From the NCBI RefSeq assembly GCF_004799495.1, contig NZ_SSMY01000006.1, forward strand, positions 303,749 through 367,748: DNA of 64,000 nucleotides, read 5' to 3'. The translations under genes were made by a program, and so were the position numbers. This stretch comes from Sphingomonas sp. (lineage in GTDB: Bacteria; Pseudomonadota; Alphaproteobacteria; Sphingomonadales; Sphingomonadaceae). Each line of letters begins with the position of its first letter. Positions within the stretch are counted from its first letter, which is position 1. Positions 17,398 through 25,748 of the stretch are shown here, in pieces. The notes beneath the pieces were generated by a model. The model did not search any database. It had not been told where the DNA came from and saw only the letters and a program-made list of their open reading frames with translations.

Positions 17398-17474
17398 TGG
17401 TGGTCCCGGAGGGACTCGAACCCCCGACGCCCACTTTAGGAAAGTGGCGCTCTATCCTGCTGAGCTACGGAACC
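17398..17474 (-). tRNA. tRNA-Arg (anticodon CCT)
   Basis: Read on the minus strand, a 77-nt cloverleaf including an encoded CCA. The acceptor stem GGTTCCG pairs with CGGGACC; the anticodon stem CCACT/AGTGG encloses loop TTCCTAA, giving CCT, which reads AGG; the T arm contains GGTTCGAGTCC. It stands alone and no duplicated 3' end suggesting an integrated element was seen. Confidence 0.96.
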
Positions 17475-17508
17475 ACGCCGCGTCAGGTACCGGCAGCCCC
17501 AGCGCTGG

Positions 17509-17937
17509 TCAATTGCATGCGTCGGGCGGCACCACCGGCAGAGGCAGCGGCGCGACGGGCACGCCATCCTCGGCCAGCGCCTTGGCTTCAGCGATCGTCG
17601 CCTGGCCGTGGATCGGGGCGTGATCCTCCTCGCCCGCATGCATCGCGCGGGCGCGCCCGGCGAACGCGGTGCCGACCCATTGCGACCCCTCGAGCGCCTT
17701 CGACTGCGCCGCGGCCAGCGCCGCCATCGCTGCCTTCATCGCGGCGGGAGAGACGTCGGCCTGCCGGTTGCTCTTCGCCCCCACCGCCGGCGCCATCACC
17801 GCCTTTTCGATCGAGCGGTCGCCGCAGATCGGACAATCGACCAGTCCCCGCGCCTGCTGATCCTCATAATCGGCGGACGAACCGAACCATGCTTCGAACA
17901 CGTGGCTCTTGCCGCATTTGAGGTCGAAAACGATCAT
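17509..17937 (-). CDS. DUF1178 family protein
   Basis: A 142-aa protein of unknown function. It starts MIVFDLKCGKSHVFEAWF, typical for DUF1178, with a zinc-ribbon-like set C8 and CPIC (residues 35-38), and has the conserved WVGTAFAGRARAMHAGEE section near the C-terminus. It is 4 bp overlapped by the nitrilase-like gene upstream, so it belongs to the comF-grx-nitrilase group. No activity is known for the family. Confidence 0.85.
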   Translation of the reverse strand: MIVFDLKCGKSHVFEAWFGSSADYEDQQARGLVDCPICGDRSIEKAVMAPAVGAKSNRQADVSPAAMKAAMAALAAAQSKALEGSQWVGTAFAGRARAMHAGEEDHAPIHGQATIAEAKALAEDGVPVAPLPLPVVPPDACN

Positions 17938-18755
17938 AGCCGCTCAACGTCCGGGATGGCCCGGCGGTGCCGAAGCGCAGGGATGCGGGCGCGAACCTCC
18001 TCTTGCTTTGTCTGGTCGATCTCGGCGAACCCCAGCCCCGGCGCCTCGCGCATATCGAGCAGCACCTCTCCCCACGGATCGATCACCAGCGAATGACCGT
18101 AAGTCGCGCGGCCGTCCTGATGCACCCCGGTCTGCGCCGCCGCGACGACGAACGCCGCGCTTTCGATCGCACGCGCGCGAAGCAGGACGTGCCAGTGCGC
18201 CGCGCCGGTCGGTCGCGTGAAGGCAGCGGGAACGGTGAGAACCGTCGCGCTGGCGTCGGTCAGCGCGCGGTAGAGGTCGGGAAAGCGCAGGTCGTAGCAG
18301 ATCGACATGCCGAGCGCGCCGGCGGGCGTATCGACGACCATCGCCCGGTCGCCTGCGGTGTAGCTCGCCGATTCACGCCAGCTTTCGCCGGTCGGCAGGT
18401 CGACGTCGAACAGATGCAATTTGTCGTACCGCGCCCGGATCGTCCCCACATCGTCGATCACGAAACCGCGATTGGCGAGCTTTCCGTCCTCGCGACGGAT
18501 CAGCAGCGAACCCAGATGAATCCATAGGCTGTGCTCGGCCGCTGCGGCGCGCACGGTCGCGAGTACCGCGTCGCTCGCTTCGTCGCGGATATTGCTCGCC
18601 GCCCGCTCGCGGTCGCGATCGACCAGCCCCGACACTTCGGGCGTGAACAGCATTGTCGCCCCGCCCGCGTTTGCCTCGGCGATCGCCTGAACGATGGTGG
18701 CGACATTGGCGGCGGGATCGATCCCGCCACTCATCTGGAGCAGCGCGATCTTCAT
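17934..18755 (-). CDS. Carbon-nitrogen hydrolase (Nit1/deaminated glutathione amidase-like)
   Basis: Nitrilase-superfamily amidase of 273 aa. The catalytic triad is visible: E40 in FTPEVSG, K112 in YDKLHLFD and C153 in SICYDLRFP. The FDVDLP loop and the FTRPTGAAHWHVLLRARAIE helix are typical of the Nit branch, whose members remove deaminated glutathione formed by transaminase side reactions. Its neighbour is a glutaredoxin gene, overlapped by 4 bp, which agrees with a glutathione-linked repair role, but the substrate is inferred from family resemblance. Confidence 0.88.
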   Translation of the reverse strand: MKIALLQMSGGIDPAANVATIVQAIAEANAGGATMLFTPEVSGLVDRDRERAASNIRDEASDAVLATVRAAAAEHSLWIHLGSLLIRREDGKLANRGFVIDDVGTIRARYDKLHLFDVDLPTGESWRESASYTAGDRAMVVDTPAGALGMSICYDLRFPDLYRALTDASATVLTVPAAFTRPTGAAHWHVLLRARAIESAAFVVAAAQTGVHQDGRATYGHSLVIDPWGEVLLDMREAPGLGFAEIDQTKQEEVRARIPALRHRRAIPDVERL

Positions 18756-19009
18756 GCCGCGAGAAGCGGATCGAGTCCCCCGCGCGCGTCGAGCGCGGCG
18801 AGATCATCCGACCCGCCGATATGCTTTCCGTCGATGAAGACCTGCGGCATCGTCATCCGCCCGCCCGAGCGCTGGACCATCTCGGCCTTCTTGGGGCCGC
18901 CCATCGTCACGTCATATTCGACCGGCTCGACGCCCTTCGATGCGAGCAAGCTCATCGCGCGCGTGCAATAAGGGCACCACGCCTTGGTGTAGATTTCGAC
19001 CTTTGCCAT
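18752..19009 (-). CDS. grxC: Glutaredoxin 3
   Basis: An 85-aa dithiol glutaredoxin that reduces disulfides and glutathione mixed disulfides using GSH. The active site is C12-P-Y-C15; MPQVFIDGKHIGGSDDL supplies the cis-proline and glutathione-binding loop. Its stop overlaps the start of the nitrilase-like gene (ATGA). comF lies 33 bp upstream in the same direction. Family length and motifs match GrxC fully. Confidence 0.95.
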   Translation of the reverse strand: MAKVEIYTKAWCPYCTRAMSLLASKGVEPVEYDVTMGGPKKAEMVQRSGGRMTMPQVFIDGKHIGGSDDLAALDARGGLDPLLAA

Positions 19010-19042
19010 CGTACGAAAAGGTGGAGAGCGAGGTCGCGCTTG

Positions 19043-19771
19043 TCAATCGAACGAGTCGCCGACCACGCGTGCCCAGCACAGCACGGTGACCTTGGCCGCT
19101 CCGCCCTTGAGCAACGCCCGCGTGCACGCGTCGGCGGTCGCACCGCTGGTATAGACGTCGTCGATCAGCACGATGTGGCAGTCCTCGAGCCCGGCGCGGC
19201 GCGCAGGATCGACCACGAACGCCGCGCGGACCGCCTGCCGCCGTTGGCGCGGGCCCATGCCCTTGAGCGCGGGCGTCCGGCGCGTGCGATGCAGGAGCAG
19301 CGGGTCGTGCGCGATGCCCGACGTCCGCGCCAGTGCGGCGGCGATCAGTGCGGCCTGGTTGAATCCCCTGCCCCATAAGCGCCAGCGATGCAGTGGCACC
19401 GGCACCATCAAGCCTGCATCCGCTGGCAAATGCCGCGCCATCAACCGCGCCGCCGTCGTCGCGAACGCCAACCGTCCGCCATATTTGAGCCGCAACGCCA
19501 GCGTCCGCGCGACCGGGCCGTACGCCACCGCCGCCCGTGCGCCCGCGTGACGCGGCGGGTGGTCGAGGCACGCGGCGCATTGCGCCCCCGGACCGCGATC
19601 GATCGCGAAGGGCTGGCAGCACGTCGCACACCACGGCGGCCCGAGGAAATCGAGCGATCCCCAGCAATCGATACAGAAGCGATGATCGCCGCGCACCACC
19701 GCGCCGCACCCGGGGCAGCGCGGCGGCAGCGCCAGCGCCAAGGTCTCGCCGAGGATCGCGGTTACCCCCAT
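19043..19771 (-). CDS. ComF family phosphoribosyltransferase-like protein
   Basis: A 242-aa ComF/GntX-type protein. I use the ATG at 19771; upstream frame is antisense to the methyltransferase. The N-terminus carries a four-cysteine zinc ribbon pattern (RCPGCG, FCIDC, WCATC, CAAC), followed by PVPLHRWRLWGRGFNQA and the phosphoribosyltransferase signature VLIDDVYTSGAT around residue 205. ComF proteins are needed for DNA uptake in naturally competent bacteria; many species keep the gene with no known competence. It is divergent from the methyltransferase gene across 45 bp. Confidence 0.9.
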   Translation of the reverse strand: MGVTAILGETLALALPPRCPGCGAVVRGDHRFCIDCWGSLDFLGPPWCATCCQPFAIDRGPGAQCAACLDHPPRHAGARAAVAYGPVARTLALRLKYGGRLAFATTAARLMARHLPADAGLMVPVPLHRWRLWGRGFNQAALIAAALARTSGIAHDPLLLHRTRRTPALKGMGPRQRRQAVRAAFVVDPARRAGLEDCHIVLIDDVYTSGATADACTRALLKGGAAKVTVLCWARVVGDSFD

Positions 19772-19816
19772 CGCGCCCTTGTCGCGCGCGCGCGGTGGCG
19801 GCACAAGCGCCCGCGC

Positions 19817-20647
19817 ATGGACACCCCCGAAATCTTCGACCGCGCCGCGCGCCGCCAGCGCCGCGACCGGGCAGCGGCGAACTGGCGCGACCACGATTTC
19901 CTGCGCGCGGCGATGCTCGAGGGGATCGCCGACCGGCTCGCGAGCGTGAAGCGCGATTTCCGCGACATGCTCGATCTCGGCTGTTTCGACGGGACATTCG
20001 CATCGCCGCCGGGCGCTGCCGTCACGCGGATCGACGCCGGCGCCGCGTTCGCGCGTCGGGTGGGCGGTATCCAGGCCGACGAGGACGCTTTGCCCGTCGC
20101 ACCCGACAGCTTCGACCTGGTCGTGTCGGCCGGGGTGCTCGACAGCGTCAACGACGTGCCCGGCGCGCTGACGCAGATCCGCCGTGCGCTGCGCCCCGAT
20201 GGGCTGTTTCTCGGCGCCTTTATTGGAGGTAGCTCTCTGAGCGTTGCGCGTGCCGCGTTCCGCGAAGCTGAGGCCGATCGCCCGGCCGCACGCTTTCACC
20301 CGATGGTCGATGTGCGATCAGCGGGTGACCTGCTCGTCCGTGCGGGGTTCGCGCTGCCGGTCGCCGACAGCGAAGCGCTGACCGTTCGCTACCCCGACCT
20401 GTTCCGGCTGATCGCCGATCTGCGCGGGATGGCGGCGAGCAACGTGCTGCGCGGCCGCGTGCCGCTGACTCGCGCGACCATTGCGGCTGCGGCGAGCGCC
20501 TTCGCCGGCCACGCCGATCCCGACGGGCGCGTGAGCGAACGGTTCGAGATCGTCTTCCTGACCGGCTGGGCGCCCTCGTCCGACCAGCCCAAGCCGGCGA
20601 AGCGCGGCAGCGCGACCGCGTCGCTGGCCTCAGCGCTCGGCCGCTAG
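19817..20647 (+). CDS. SAM-dependent methyltransferase, NDUFAF5-like
   Basis: A 276-aa class I methyltransferase. It starts MDTPEIFDRAARRQRRDRAA, then has motif I LDLGCFDGTF and the motif PDGLFLGAFIGG; the later YPDLFRLIADLRGM and the N-terminal FDR segment are the pattern of NDUFAF5, the mitochondrial complex I assembly factor that hydroxylates an arginine of NDUFS7. The alphaproteobacterial homologue may serve the same purpose for NADH dehydrogenase, but a BioC-like role cannot be excluded. The 3' end overlaps mutT by 18 bp convergently. Confidence 0.8.
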   Translation: MDTPEIFDRAARRQRRDRAAANWRDHDFLRAAMLEGIADRLASVKRDFRDMLDLGCFDGTFASPPGAAVTRIDAGAAFARRVGGIQADEDALPVAPDSFDLVVSAGVLDSVNDVPGALTQIRRALRPDGLFLGAFIGGSSLSVARAAFREAEADRPAARFHPMVDVRSAGDLLVRAGFALPVADSEALTVRYPDLFRLIADLRGMAASNVLRGRVPLTRATIAAAASAFAGHADPDGRVSERFEIVFLTGWAPSSDQPKPAKRGSATASLASALGR

Positions 20648-21022
20648 CGTCTCGGCCAGCGGTCGGTCGGCGGGCGGCATGGCGAAGCGTCCGAACTCGG
20701 TCGGCACACTCCAGCAAATCTCCGCCGCGTCGATCGCCCGCGCCTCGCCCCGCCACGACCGGCAGCGATAGAGCAGCAACGTCAGGTGGCGCTCGCCCGG
20801 CGACTCGCTGAACGCGACGGGGGTCAAATCGGCGGCGTCGATCTCGATCCCCAGTTCCTCGCGCAATTCGCGCACCAGCGCCGCCCTGGGCGTTTCGTCC
20901 GGCTCGACCTTGCCGCCCGGGAATTCCCACAACCCGGCATGCTGCCTGCCCGCCGGCCGCCGCGCCAGCAGCACGCGCCCCTCCGCATCGGTCAGCGCTA
21001 CCGCGACCACCAGCATCGTCAT
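20630..21022 (-). CDS. mutT: 8-oxo-dGTP diphosphatase (Nudix)
   Basis: Sanitises oxidised dGTP. The Nudix box GGKVEPDETPRAALVRELRE continues as ELGIE and fits GX5EX7REUXEEXGU. I prefer the ATG at 21022, which has AGGAG about 11 bases upstream; a GTG four codons earlier overlaps that site. The product is 130 aa, near MutT length, and ends in RPLAETLAAER. In many genomes mutT-type genes follow secA or argJ; here it is single and convergent to the methyltransferase. Confidence 0.88.
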   Translation of the reverse strand: MTMLVVAVALTDAEGRVLLARRPAGRQHAGLWEFPGGKVEPDETPRAALVRELREELGIEIDAADLTPVAFSESPGERHLTLLLYRCRSWRGEARAIDAAEICWSVPTEFGRFAMPPADRPLAETLAAER

Positions 21023-21115
21023 TTGGGCACGCACTCCTGTCCTGTTGTCATTTCGTTAACGAACCCCGCTTAACCCCTTCACCCAGATTGGGGAGCCGTT
21101 CGCGGCAAAAAGACT

Positions 21116-21289
21116 ATGATGCACTTGCTTCGCCTCGTGGCCGAGTGCCGCAGAGCCGCAACCGCCGTCGAGTACGGCCTGATCCTCGCGCTTATCGTGC
21201 TGACGATGTTCGGCGCGCTGCAACTGACCGCCGGCGCGACCATCGATATGTGGGGCAACGTCTCCAACAAGGTGCAGGCCGCACACTAA
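21116..21289 (+). CDS. Flp-type pilin-like protein, variant cleavage site
   Basis: A 57-aa ORF starting ATG-ATG at 21116. Residues 12-20 read RRAATAVEYG, aligning with the Flp processing site (G-ATAIEYG) of the next gene; E19 and Y20 are conserved and a hydrophobic helix (LILALIVLTMFGAL) follows. The residue before the cut is Ala rather than Gly, which prepilin peptidase may cut poorly. It lies 131 bp before a second Flp gene; tad/cpa assembly genes are not in the window. The ribosome-binding site is weak. Confidence 0.8.
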   Translation: MMHLLRLVAECRRAATAVEYGLILALIVLTMFGALQLTAGATIDMWGNVSNKVQAAH

Positions 21290-21420
21290 GTGCCCGACCG
21301 GCAACGCCTTACCGGGCTTTAAGTTTTTATCAACCTGCCAAGCTTAGTGATTCGGGCTGCTGGTCGGGGGCATCTCCGGTTCCAGCCGGGTAACTGAAGT
21401 TGCAACATTGGAGACCAGCC

Positions 21421-21588
21421 ATGAAGACCGTTCGCAAGATTTTCACGAACAAGAAGGGTGCCACCGCCATCGAGTACGGCCTGATCGCCGCGCTCATCGC
21501 CGTCGCCGCGATTGCCGCGATGCAGGGCCTGGGCAACCAGCTGAAGACCACGTTCACCAACGTGTCGTCGAACATGAAGGCTTCGTAA
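21421..21588 (+). CDS. Flp family type IVb pilin
   Basis: Major subunit type for Tad pili (adhesion, biofilm). The 55-aa product has the standard leader with KKG-ATAIEYGLIAALIAVA; prepilin peptidase is expected to cut after G13, leaving a mature pilin of about 42 aa. The ATG at 21421 fits better than 21400, as the leader then has normal length. A strong terminator follows at 21612-21647, so it ends its transcript and can be made in large amounts. Confidence 0.93.
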   Translation: MKTVRKIFTNKKGATAIEYGLIAALIAVAAIAAMQGLGNQLKTTFTNVSSNMKAS

Positions 21589-21611
21589 GCTTCGCTTACA
21601 GCTTTTGAAGG

Positions 21612-21647
21612 AGGGCGGTGGAACTTCGGTTCCGCCGCCCTTTTTCT
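21612..21647 (+). terminator. Intrinsic terminator after Flp pilin
   Basis: AGGGCGGTGGAAC, loop TTCG, GTTCCGCCGCCCT and a run of five T. A textbook stem of about 12 bp with stable tetraloop. Confidence 0.9.
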
Positions 21648-21670
21648 TGGTCTAAGCGACGCCGCTTGTT

Positions 21671-22045
21671 TCAGGACGTTTTGTCGGCCTCGATCTTCAG
21701 CAAACGCTCTGCATCGGCATTCTGAATAACGTTGATTTCCAGATCGCGCCGCCACGGCTCGTCGTAGATTTCGAAATATACCTCGAATCCCATCGCCCGC
21801 AGCGCGGCGAGCCGGTTCGCGATCCCCCGATCAGCGACCAGTTCGTCTTCGATCGCGCGAGCCTCCGCGCCGAAACTCTGTAACCTTTCCGCTTGACCAG
21901 CCATCCGGTAAGCGACGCCGATTTTGAAGTATTTGCAGTCCGGCGTCCGAACGCGCGCGTTCGCCATGTTGAGCAACAGAACGCGCGGCGACAATTGTTG
22001 AAGGACGTAAGCCTTCCACCGCGAACGGTCGTCGCCTGTGTCCAC
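21671..22045 (-). CDS. Hypothetical protein downstream of accA
   Basis: Not recognised. A 124-aa soluble protein rich in charged residues with a helical middle (AERLQSFGAEARAIEDELVADRG is split by alanines) and a C-terminal VYFEIYDEPWRRDLEINVIQ strand-like section. No signal peptide or membrane segment. It starts 14 bp after the accA stop on the same strand, so it is probably cotranscribed. The Asp-rich C-terminal region could be a nuclease-like fold, but no motif allows a call. Confidence 0.5.
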   Translation of the reverse strand: MDTGDDRSRWKAYVLQQLSPRVLLLNMANARVRTPDCKYFKIGVAYRMAGQAERLQSFGAEARAIEDELVADRGIANRLAALRAMGFEVYFEIYDEPWRRDLEINVIQNADAERLLKIEADKTS

Positions 22046-22059
22046 GGCTCCTGCTCTGC

Positions 22060-23007
22060 CTACAGTCTTCCCATCGCGAGGAACTTGTCGCGGCGGTCGA
22101 GCTTGAGTTGATCGGGCGACATATTGTGGAGGCTGGCCAGCGCGCCCTCCATCGCATCACCCAGCGCCGCAATCGCCGCGTCGGGGTCGCGGTGCGCGCC
22201 GCCGAGCGGCTCCGCCACGATCGTGTCGATCACGCCGAGCCCCTTGAGGTCCTGCGCGGTGATCTTCATCGCATCCGCTGCATCGGAGGCCTTGTCGGCG
22301 GTCCGCCACAGGATCGACGCGCTGCCCTCGGGCGAGATCACCGAGTAAACGGCGTGCTCGAACATCAGCACGCGGTTGCCCGCCGCGAGCGCGATCGCGC
22401 CGCCCGAGCCGCCCTCGCCGACCACCGCCGCGACCATCGGCACCTTGAGTTTGAGGCACGCTTCGGTGGAGCGCGCGATCGCTTCGGCCTGGCCGCGCTC
22501 CTCCGCCTGCACGCCGGGGAATGCGCCCGACGTGTCGACGAGCGTCAGCACGGGGAGCCCGAACCGGTCGGCGAGCTCCATCAGGCGGATTGCCTTGCGA
22601 TACCCCTCGGGCTTGCCCATCCCGAAATTGTGCTTGAGCCGGCTCGCGGTGTCGTCGCCCTTTTCGTGGCCGATGACCATCACGCGCGTGCCGCGAAACG
22701 TCGCGAAACCGCCCAGGATCGCCTGGTCGTCGCCGAATGCTCGGTCGCCGGCCAGCGGCATGAAGTCCTCGAACAGCCCGGCGACGTAATTCTTGAAATG
22801 CGGCCGGTCGGCATGGCGCGCGACCTGAGTCTTCTGCCACGGCGTGAGTTTGGCGTAGGTCGACTTGAGCAGCGCATCGGACTTGGCCTGCAGCCGCGCG
22901 ACGTCGCTGTCGATGTTGATCGCGCCGTCGGCGGCGGTCTCGCGGAGTTCGTCGATCCGCCCCTGCAAGTCGGCGATCGGCTTCTCGAAATCGAGGAAAG
23001 TAGGCAT
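22060..23007 (-). CDS. accA: Acetyl-CoA carboxylase carboxyltransferase subunit alpha
   Basis: Alpha subunit of the carboxyltransferase that moves carboxyl from biotin to acetyl-CoA, giving malonyl-CoA for fatty acid synthesis. The 315-aa product begins MPTFLDFEKPIADLQGRI and shows FVDTSGAFPGVQAEERGQ-like text (LVDTSGAFPGVQAEERG), VVGEGGSGGAIALA and YSVISPEGSASILW, all conserved in AccA. It is downstream of xerD with a 9-bp gap, an arrangement frequent in sphingomonads. accD would be elsewhere. Confidence 0.97.
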   Translation of the reverse strand: MPTFLDFEKPIADLQGRIDELRETAADGAINIDSDVARLQAKSDALLKSTYAKLTPWQKTQVARHADRPHFKNYVAGLFEDFMPLAGDRAFGDDQAILGGFATFRGTRVMVIGHEKGDDTASRLKHNFGMGKPEGYRKAIRLMELADRFGLPVLTLVDTSGAFPGVQAEERGQAEAIARSTEACLKLKVPMVAAVVGEGGSGGAIALAAGNRVLMFEHAVYSVISPEGSASILWRTADKASDAADAMKITAQDLKGLGVIDTIVAEPLGGAHRDPDAAIAALGDAMEGALASLHNMSPDQLKLDRRDKFLAMGRL

Positions 23008-23016
23008 CGGCGGGGG

Positions 23017-23931
23017 TTAGGCGCGCTTCAAATGCTCGTCAACGAGCGGGTGGCGCGTGTTGACGAGCTCGACCAGCTTCTTGCTGTCGATATGCGTGTA
23101 GATTTCGGTGGTCGCGATATCGGCATGCCCGAGCATCGCCTGGAGCGCGCGCAGGTCGGCGCCGCCTTCGAGCAGGTGCGTCGCGAAGGCGTGGCGCAGG
23201 ACGTGTGGGCTCACGCGGTCGGGCGGGATGCCGGCCTCGGCCGCGAGCGCCTTGATCAGCTGATAGAGCCGGACGCGCGACAAATGGGTTTTACCCGAGG
23301 GAAACAGCCACGCGCGGTCGCTCGCGACATACTCGCGCCACGCGGCGACGGCGGCGCGCGCACGGTCGGAGATCGGCGCCAACCGCTCGCGCCCGCCCTT
23401 CCCCTTCAGAATGAGATACGGCCGGTCGGGCTGGATCGCGTTGCGCGGCAGCGACACCAATTCGGTCGCGCGCAGGCCCGAGCCATAGAGCAGTTCGACC
23501 AGCGCCGCGAGCCGCAGGTCGTTGGGATCGGGGGGCGTCCGCGCCTGGCGCTCGGCGATCGTGGCGAACAGGCGATCGACGTCGGAATGGCTGAGCACCT
23601 TGGGCAGCGCGCGCCGTGCGCCGGGACGCGGCAGCGCAGTCCCGGGATCGTCGGCGCGATGCCCTTCGTCGGCGAGGAACGCGAAGAATCGTCGCAACGC
23701 GGCCGATTTACGTGCGACGGTCGCCCGCGACAGGGCCGACCAGCCGTCGCCCAGCTTCGCGAGATCCGCCGGGCTCGCCTCGGCCAGCCCGCCGCCCAAC
23801 GCCTCCGACGCCAGCCGCAAGTCGCTGGCATAGGCCACGATCGTGTTCTTCGCCGCGCCCGCTTCGGCGGCCAGCATCTCGAGAAAGCGCTCGATCAGCG
23901 CGCGGTCGTCGCCCGGACGCCCGCCGGTCAC
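23017..23931 (-). CDS. xerD: Tyrosine recombinase XerD-type
   Basis: Site-specific recombinase that resolves chromosome dimers at dif with XerC and FtsK. I choose the GTG 23931-23929, which overlaps the stop of the upstream gene and gives 304 aa, the XerD length. All catalytic residues are visible: R154 in GLRATEL, K178 in KGKGGRERL, H243 and R246 in HVLRHAF, H269 in LGHA and Y278 in EIYTH. The N-terminal SAM-like core-binding domain is present. Its place between accA and a secreted-protein gene and ordinary codon use argue for a housekeeping Xer, not an element integrase. Confidence 0.92.
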   Translation of the reverse strand: MTGGRPGDDRALIERFLEMLAAEAGAAKNTIVAYASDLRLASEALGGGLAEASPADLAKLGDGWSALSRATVARKSAALRRFFAFLADEGHRADDPGTALPRPGARRALPKVLSHSDVDRLFATIAERQARTPPDPNDLRLAALVELLYGSGLRATELVSLPRNAIQPDRPYLILKGKGGRERLAPISDRARAAVAAWREYVASDRAWLFPSGKTHLSRVRLYQLIKALAAEAGIPPDRVSPHVLRHAFATHLLEGGADLRALQAMLGHADIATTEIYTHIDSKKLVELVNTRHPLVDEHLKRA

Positions 23932-25748
23932 ACCCGAGTCACCGCCTCGGCCGCGACCATTCGCGCCCAGCCGGTCAGCCCGACCACGCGCAACGCGTTG
24001 ACGACATGGAACACCGCTTGCGGCGACACGCCGTGCCAATCGGTGGTCTGCATGCCCACCGCGCTCAGCACGAGCACTTCGCCCGGACGCCCCTCGGCGG
24101 CGGCGCGGTCGATCGCGCGCGTCCAGCTATTCTCGCCCGCGACGTCGACGCCGTAACTCTGCGCGACGCCGGTATCGAGCCGTCCGAGTCCCGCCAGCCC
24201 GGCCGCGAACATCTTCTGCTTTTCCGCGCTGACCGAGAAGGCGCCGACGTCGCCCGAGGCGTAGCGCGCCGCGTTGTTCGGATCGGCGAGCGCGATAAGT
24301 GCCCAGCCCAGACTGCCGCGCGCGACAATATTGCGCCAGCGCAACGCCGACCCGTCCATCCCGGCGCTGATCATCGAGGCGATCAGGTCGTCGCTGCCGT
24401 CGGTCGCGCCCGCCACCGGCACGCGCCCGGCGGCGCGCGCGGTGAGGACAAGGCGGCCATAATGCGCCGGCTCGCCCACATCGGCGCCCTTCCACAGCCC
24501 GCGCAACGCATCGAGACGGCCGTCGCGGCTCGACGCGGAATAGGCGTTCTTCAGGTCGCTCGCGATCGCATTGGCGCCGGTCCCGGTTTCGTCACCGGCA
24601 TCGACCAGCCCGTACAGATCGACCAACGCCGCATTCGACAACACGCCCTGCGCCGCCGCCAGTTCGGCATATTGCGCGCGCTTGGTCGGGGCGAGGTGCG
24701 GCGACAGCACTTGCCAGTACCGCATCTGCACGCCGGTGTTGGCGAACAGTTCGTCGGGGATATCCTCGCCCGCGGCGGTCGCGAGGCCGTAGCGCCAGCT
24801 GTTGAGCCCGGGCACGCTCGCCCATTCGATTGTCACGTCCTGGCGGTTCGACCCCTTGCCCGCGATCTTCTGCGCGAGCAGCAGATCGATGCCGGTCGCG
24901 ACTCGCTGCGCCTGCGCCATCAGCGGCTTGGCTTGGCTCGGCGACGACGACAGCCCGGCGCACATCGCGCGCGCCAGCACCCAGGCTGGCTCGTCCGATA
25001 CCTTCACCGCATCGGTCGCCAGTGGGCACATCGCGCCGACATCGCCGGTCGCCAGCGCCGCCTGCATCGCGACCTGATAGAGCTTCGGGGTATAATCCTG
25101 CGGGTCGACCGACTGGACGATCGCTCGGCCCATCACCGATTCGCCCATCCGCAGCAGCAGAAACGCGCGTTCCGCGGCGAAATCCGCGCCGTTGACGTTG
25201 CGCGGCGTGTCGAGCGGCTCGGCGAGCAAGCGGCGCAGCGCGATCGACACCCAGCGCGACGCGATCGGCGCCTGGGTCGAGCGCATTAGCGCTTCGATGT
25301 AGCGCCCGTCCGCGGCGCCGAACGCTCTCGGGTTCACCACGCCATCAGCGGGCATGATTCCGACCTGGTCGAGCGAGCGCCGCGAGGAATCGGGCAGCGC
25401 GTAATGGACCGAGCCGAACGGGGGCGGCGGCGGCGCGTTGAGCGGCAGGCCGGTGACGGGATCGGTCGCGACGGGCGTCGGGACCGGCGCTGCGCCTGAG
25501 GGCGGTGCGGCTGGCGCGGGTGCGGCCGCGACAGGCGTAGCGGCGGAAGAGGTCGGCGCCGAGGCGGGCGCGGGAGCGGCGCGCGTCGGCGCCGGACGCG
25601 GGGTCGGCGCCGGAGGCTGGTCGAACCCTGGCGGCAGGATCGATTCGGGCTTTTGCTGCGCGAACGCCGCCCCGCCGATGGCGAGCAGCGCGAACGCGGA
25701 AAGGCCAGTCTTAACCCTGGAGATTGCCAAGCGACACGGCCTTTTCAA
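23928..25748 (-). CDS. Secreted/envelope hypothetical protein with Pro/Ala-rich linker
   Basis: Not recognised; a 606-aa protein of a type I would expect mainly in sphingomonads. A signal-like hydrophobic stretch (TGLSAFALLAIGGAAFA) is followed by a Pro/Ala-rich linker to about residue 115, then a helical, Ala-rich domain of roughly 480 aa that resembles alpha-solenoid repeats. Start is uncertain: TTG at 25748 or the TTG six codons later, which has AAAGG upstream; either overlaps the small membrane-protein gene before it. Its end overlaps xerD. A role in envelope structure is a guess. Confidence 0.65.
   Translation of the reverse strand: MKRPCRLAISRVKTGLSAFALLAIGGAAFAQQKPESILPPGFDQPPAPTPRPAPTRAAPAPASAPTSSAATPVAAAPAPAAPPSGAAPVPTPVATDPVTGLPLNAPPPPPFGSVHYALPDSSRRSLDQVGIMPADGVVNPRAFGAADGRYIEALMRSTQAPIASRWVSIALRRLLAEPLDTPRNVNGADFAAERAFLLLRMGESVMGRAIVQSVDPQDYTPKLYQVAMQAALATGDVGAMCPLATDAVKVSDEPAWVLARAMCAGLSSSPSQAKPLMAQAQRVATGIDLLLAQKIAGKGSNRQDVTIEWASVPGLNSWRYGLATAAGEDIPDELFANTGVQMRYWQVLSPHLAPTKRAQYAELAAAQGVLSNAALVDLYGLVDAGDETGTGANAIASDLKNAYSASSRDGRLDALRGLWKGADVGEPAHYGRLVLTARAAGRVPVAGATDGSDDLIASMISAGMDGSALRWRNIVARGSLGWALIALADPNNAARYASGDVGAFSVSAEKQKMFAAGLAGLGRLDTGVAQSYGVDVAGENSWTRAIDRAAAEGRPGEVLVLSAVGMQTTDWHGVSPQAVFHVVNALRVVGLTGWARMVAAEAVTRV

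Noticed and set aside
17398..17474. tRNA-Arg as an integration site
   Set aside because: No duplicated tRNA 3' end or integrase next to it.
23017..23931. Tyrosine recombinase as integrase of a mobile element
   Set aside because: Length, residues and housekeeping neighbours (accA) fit XerD; no attachment repeats, cargo or composition change are seen.
22108..24156. 682-codon plus-strand ORF opposite accA and xerD
   Set aside because: It is antisense to two well-recognised genes, has no family resemblance and shows the Arg/Ala/Gly-rich look of GC-driven shadow frames.
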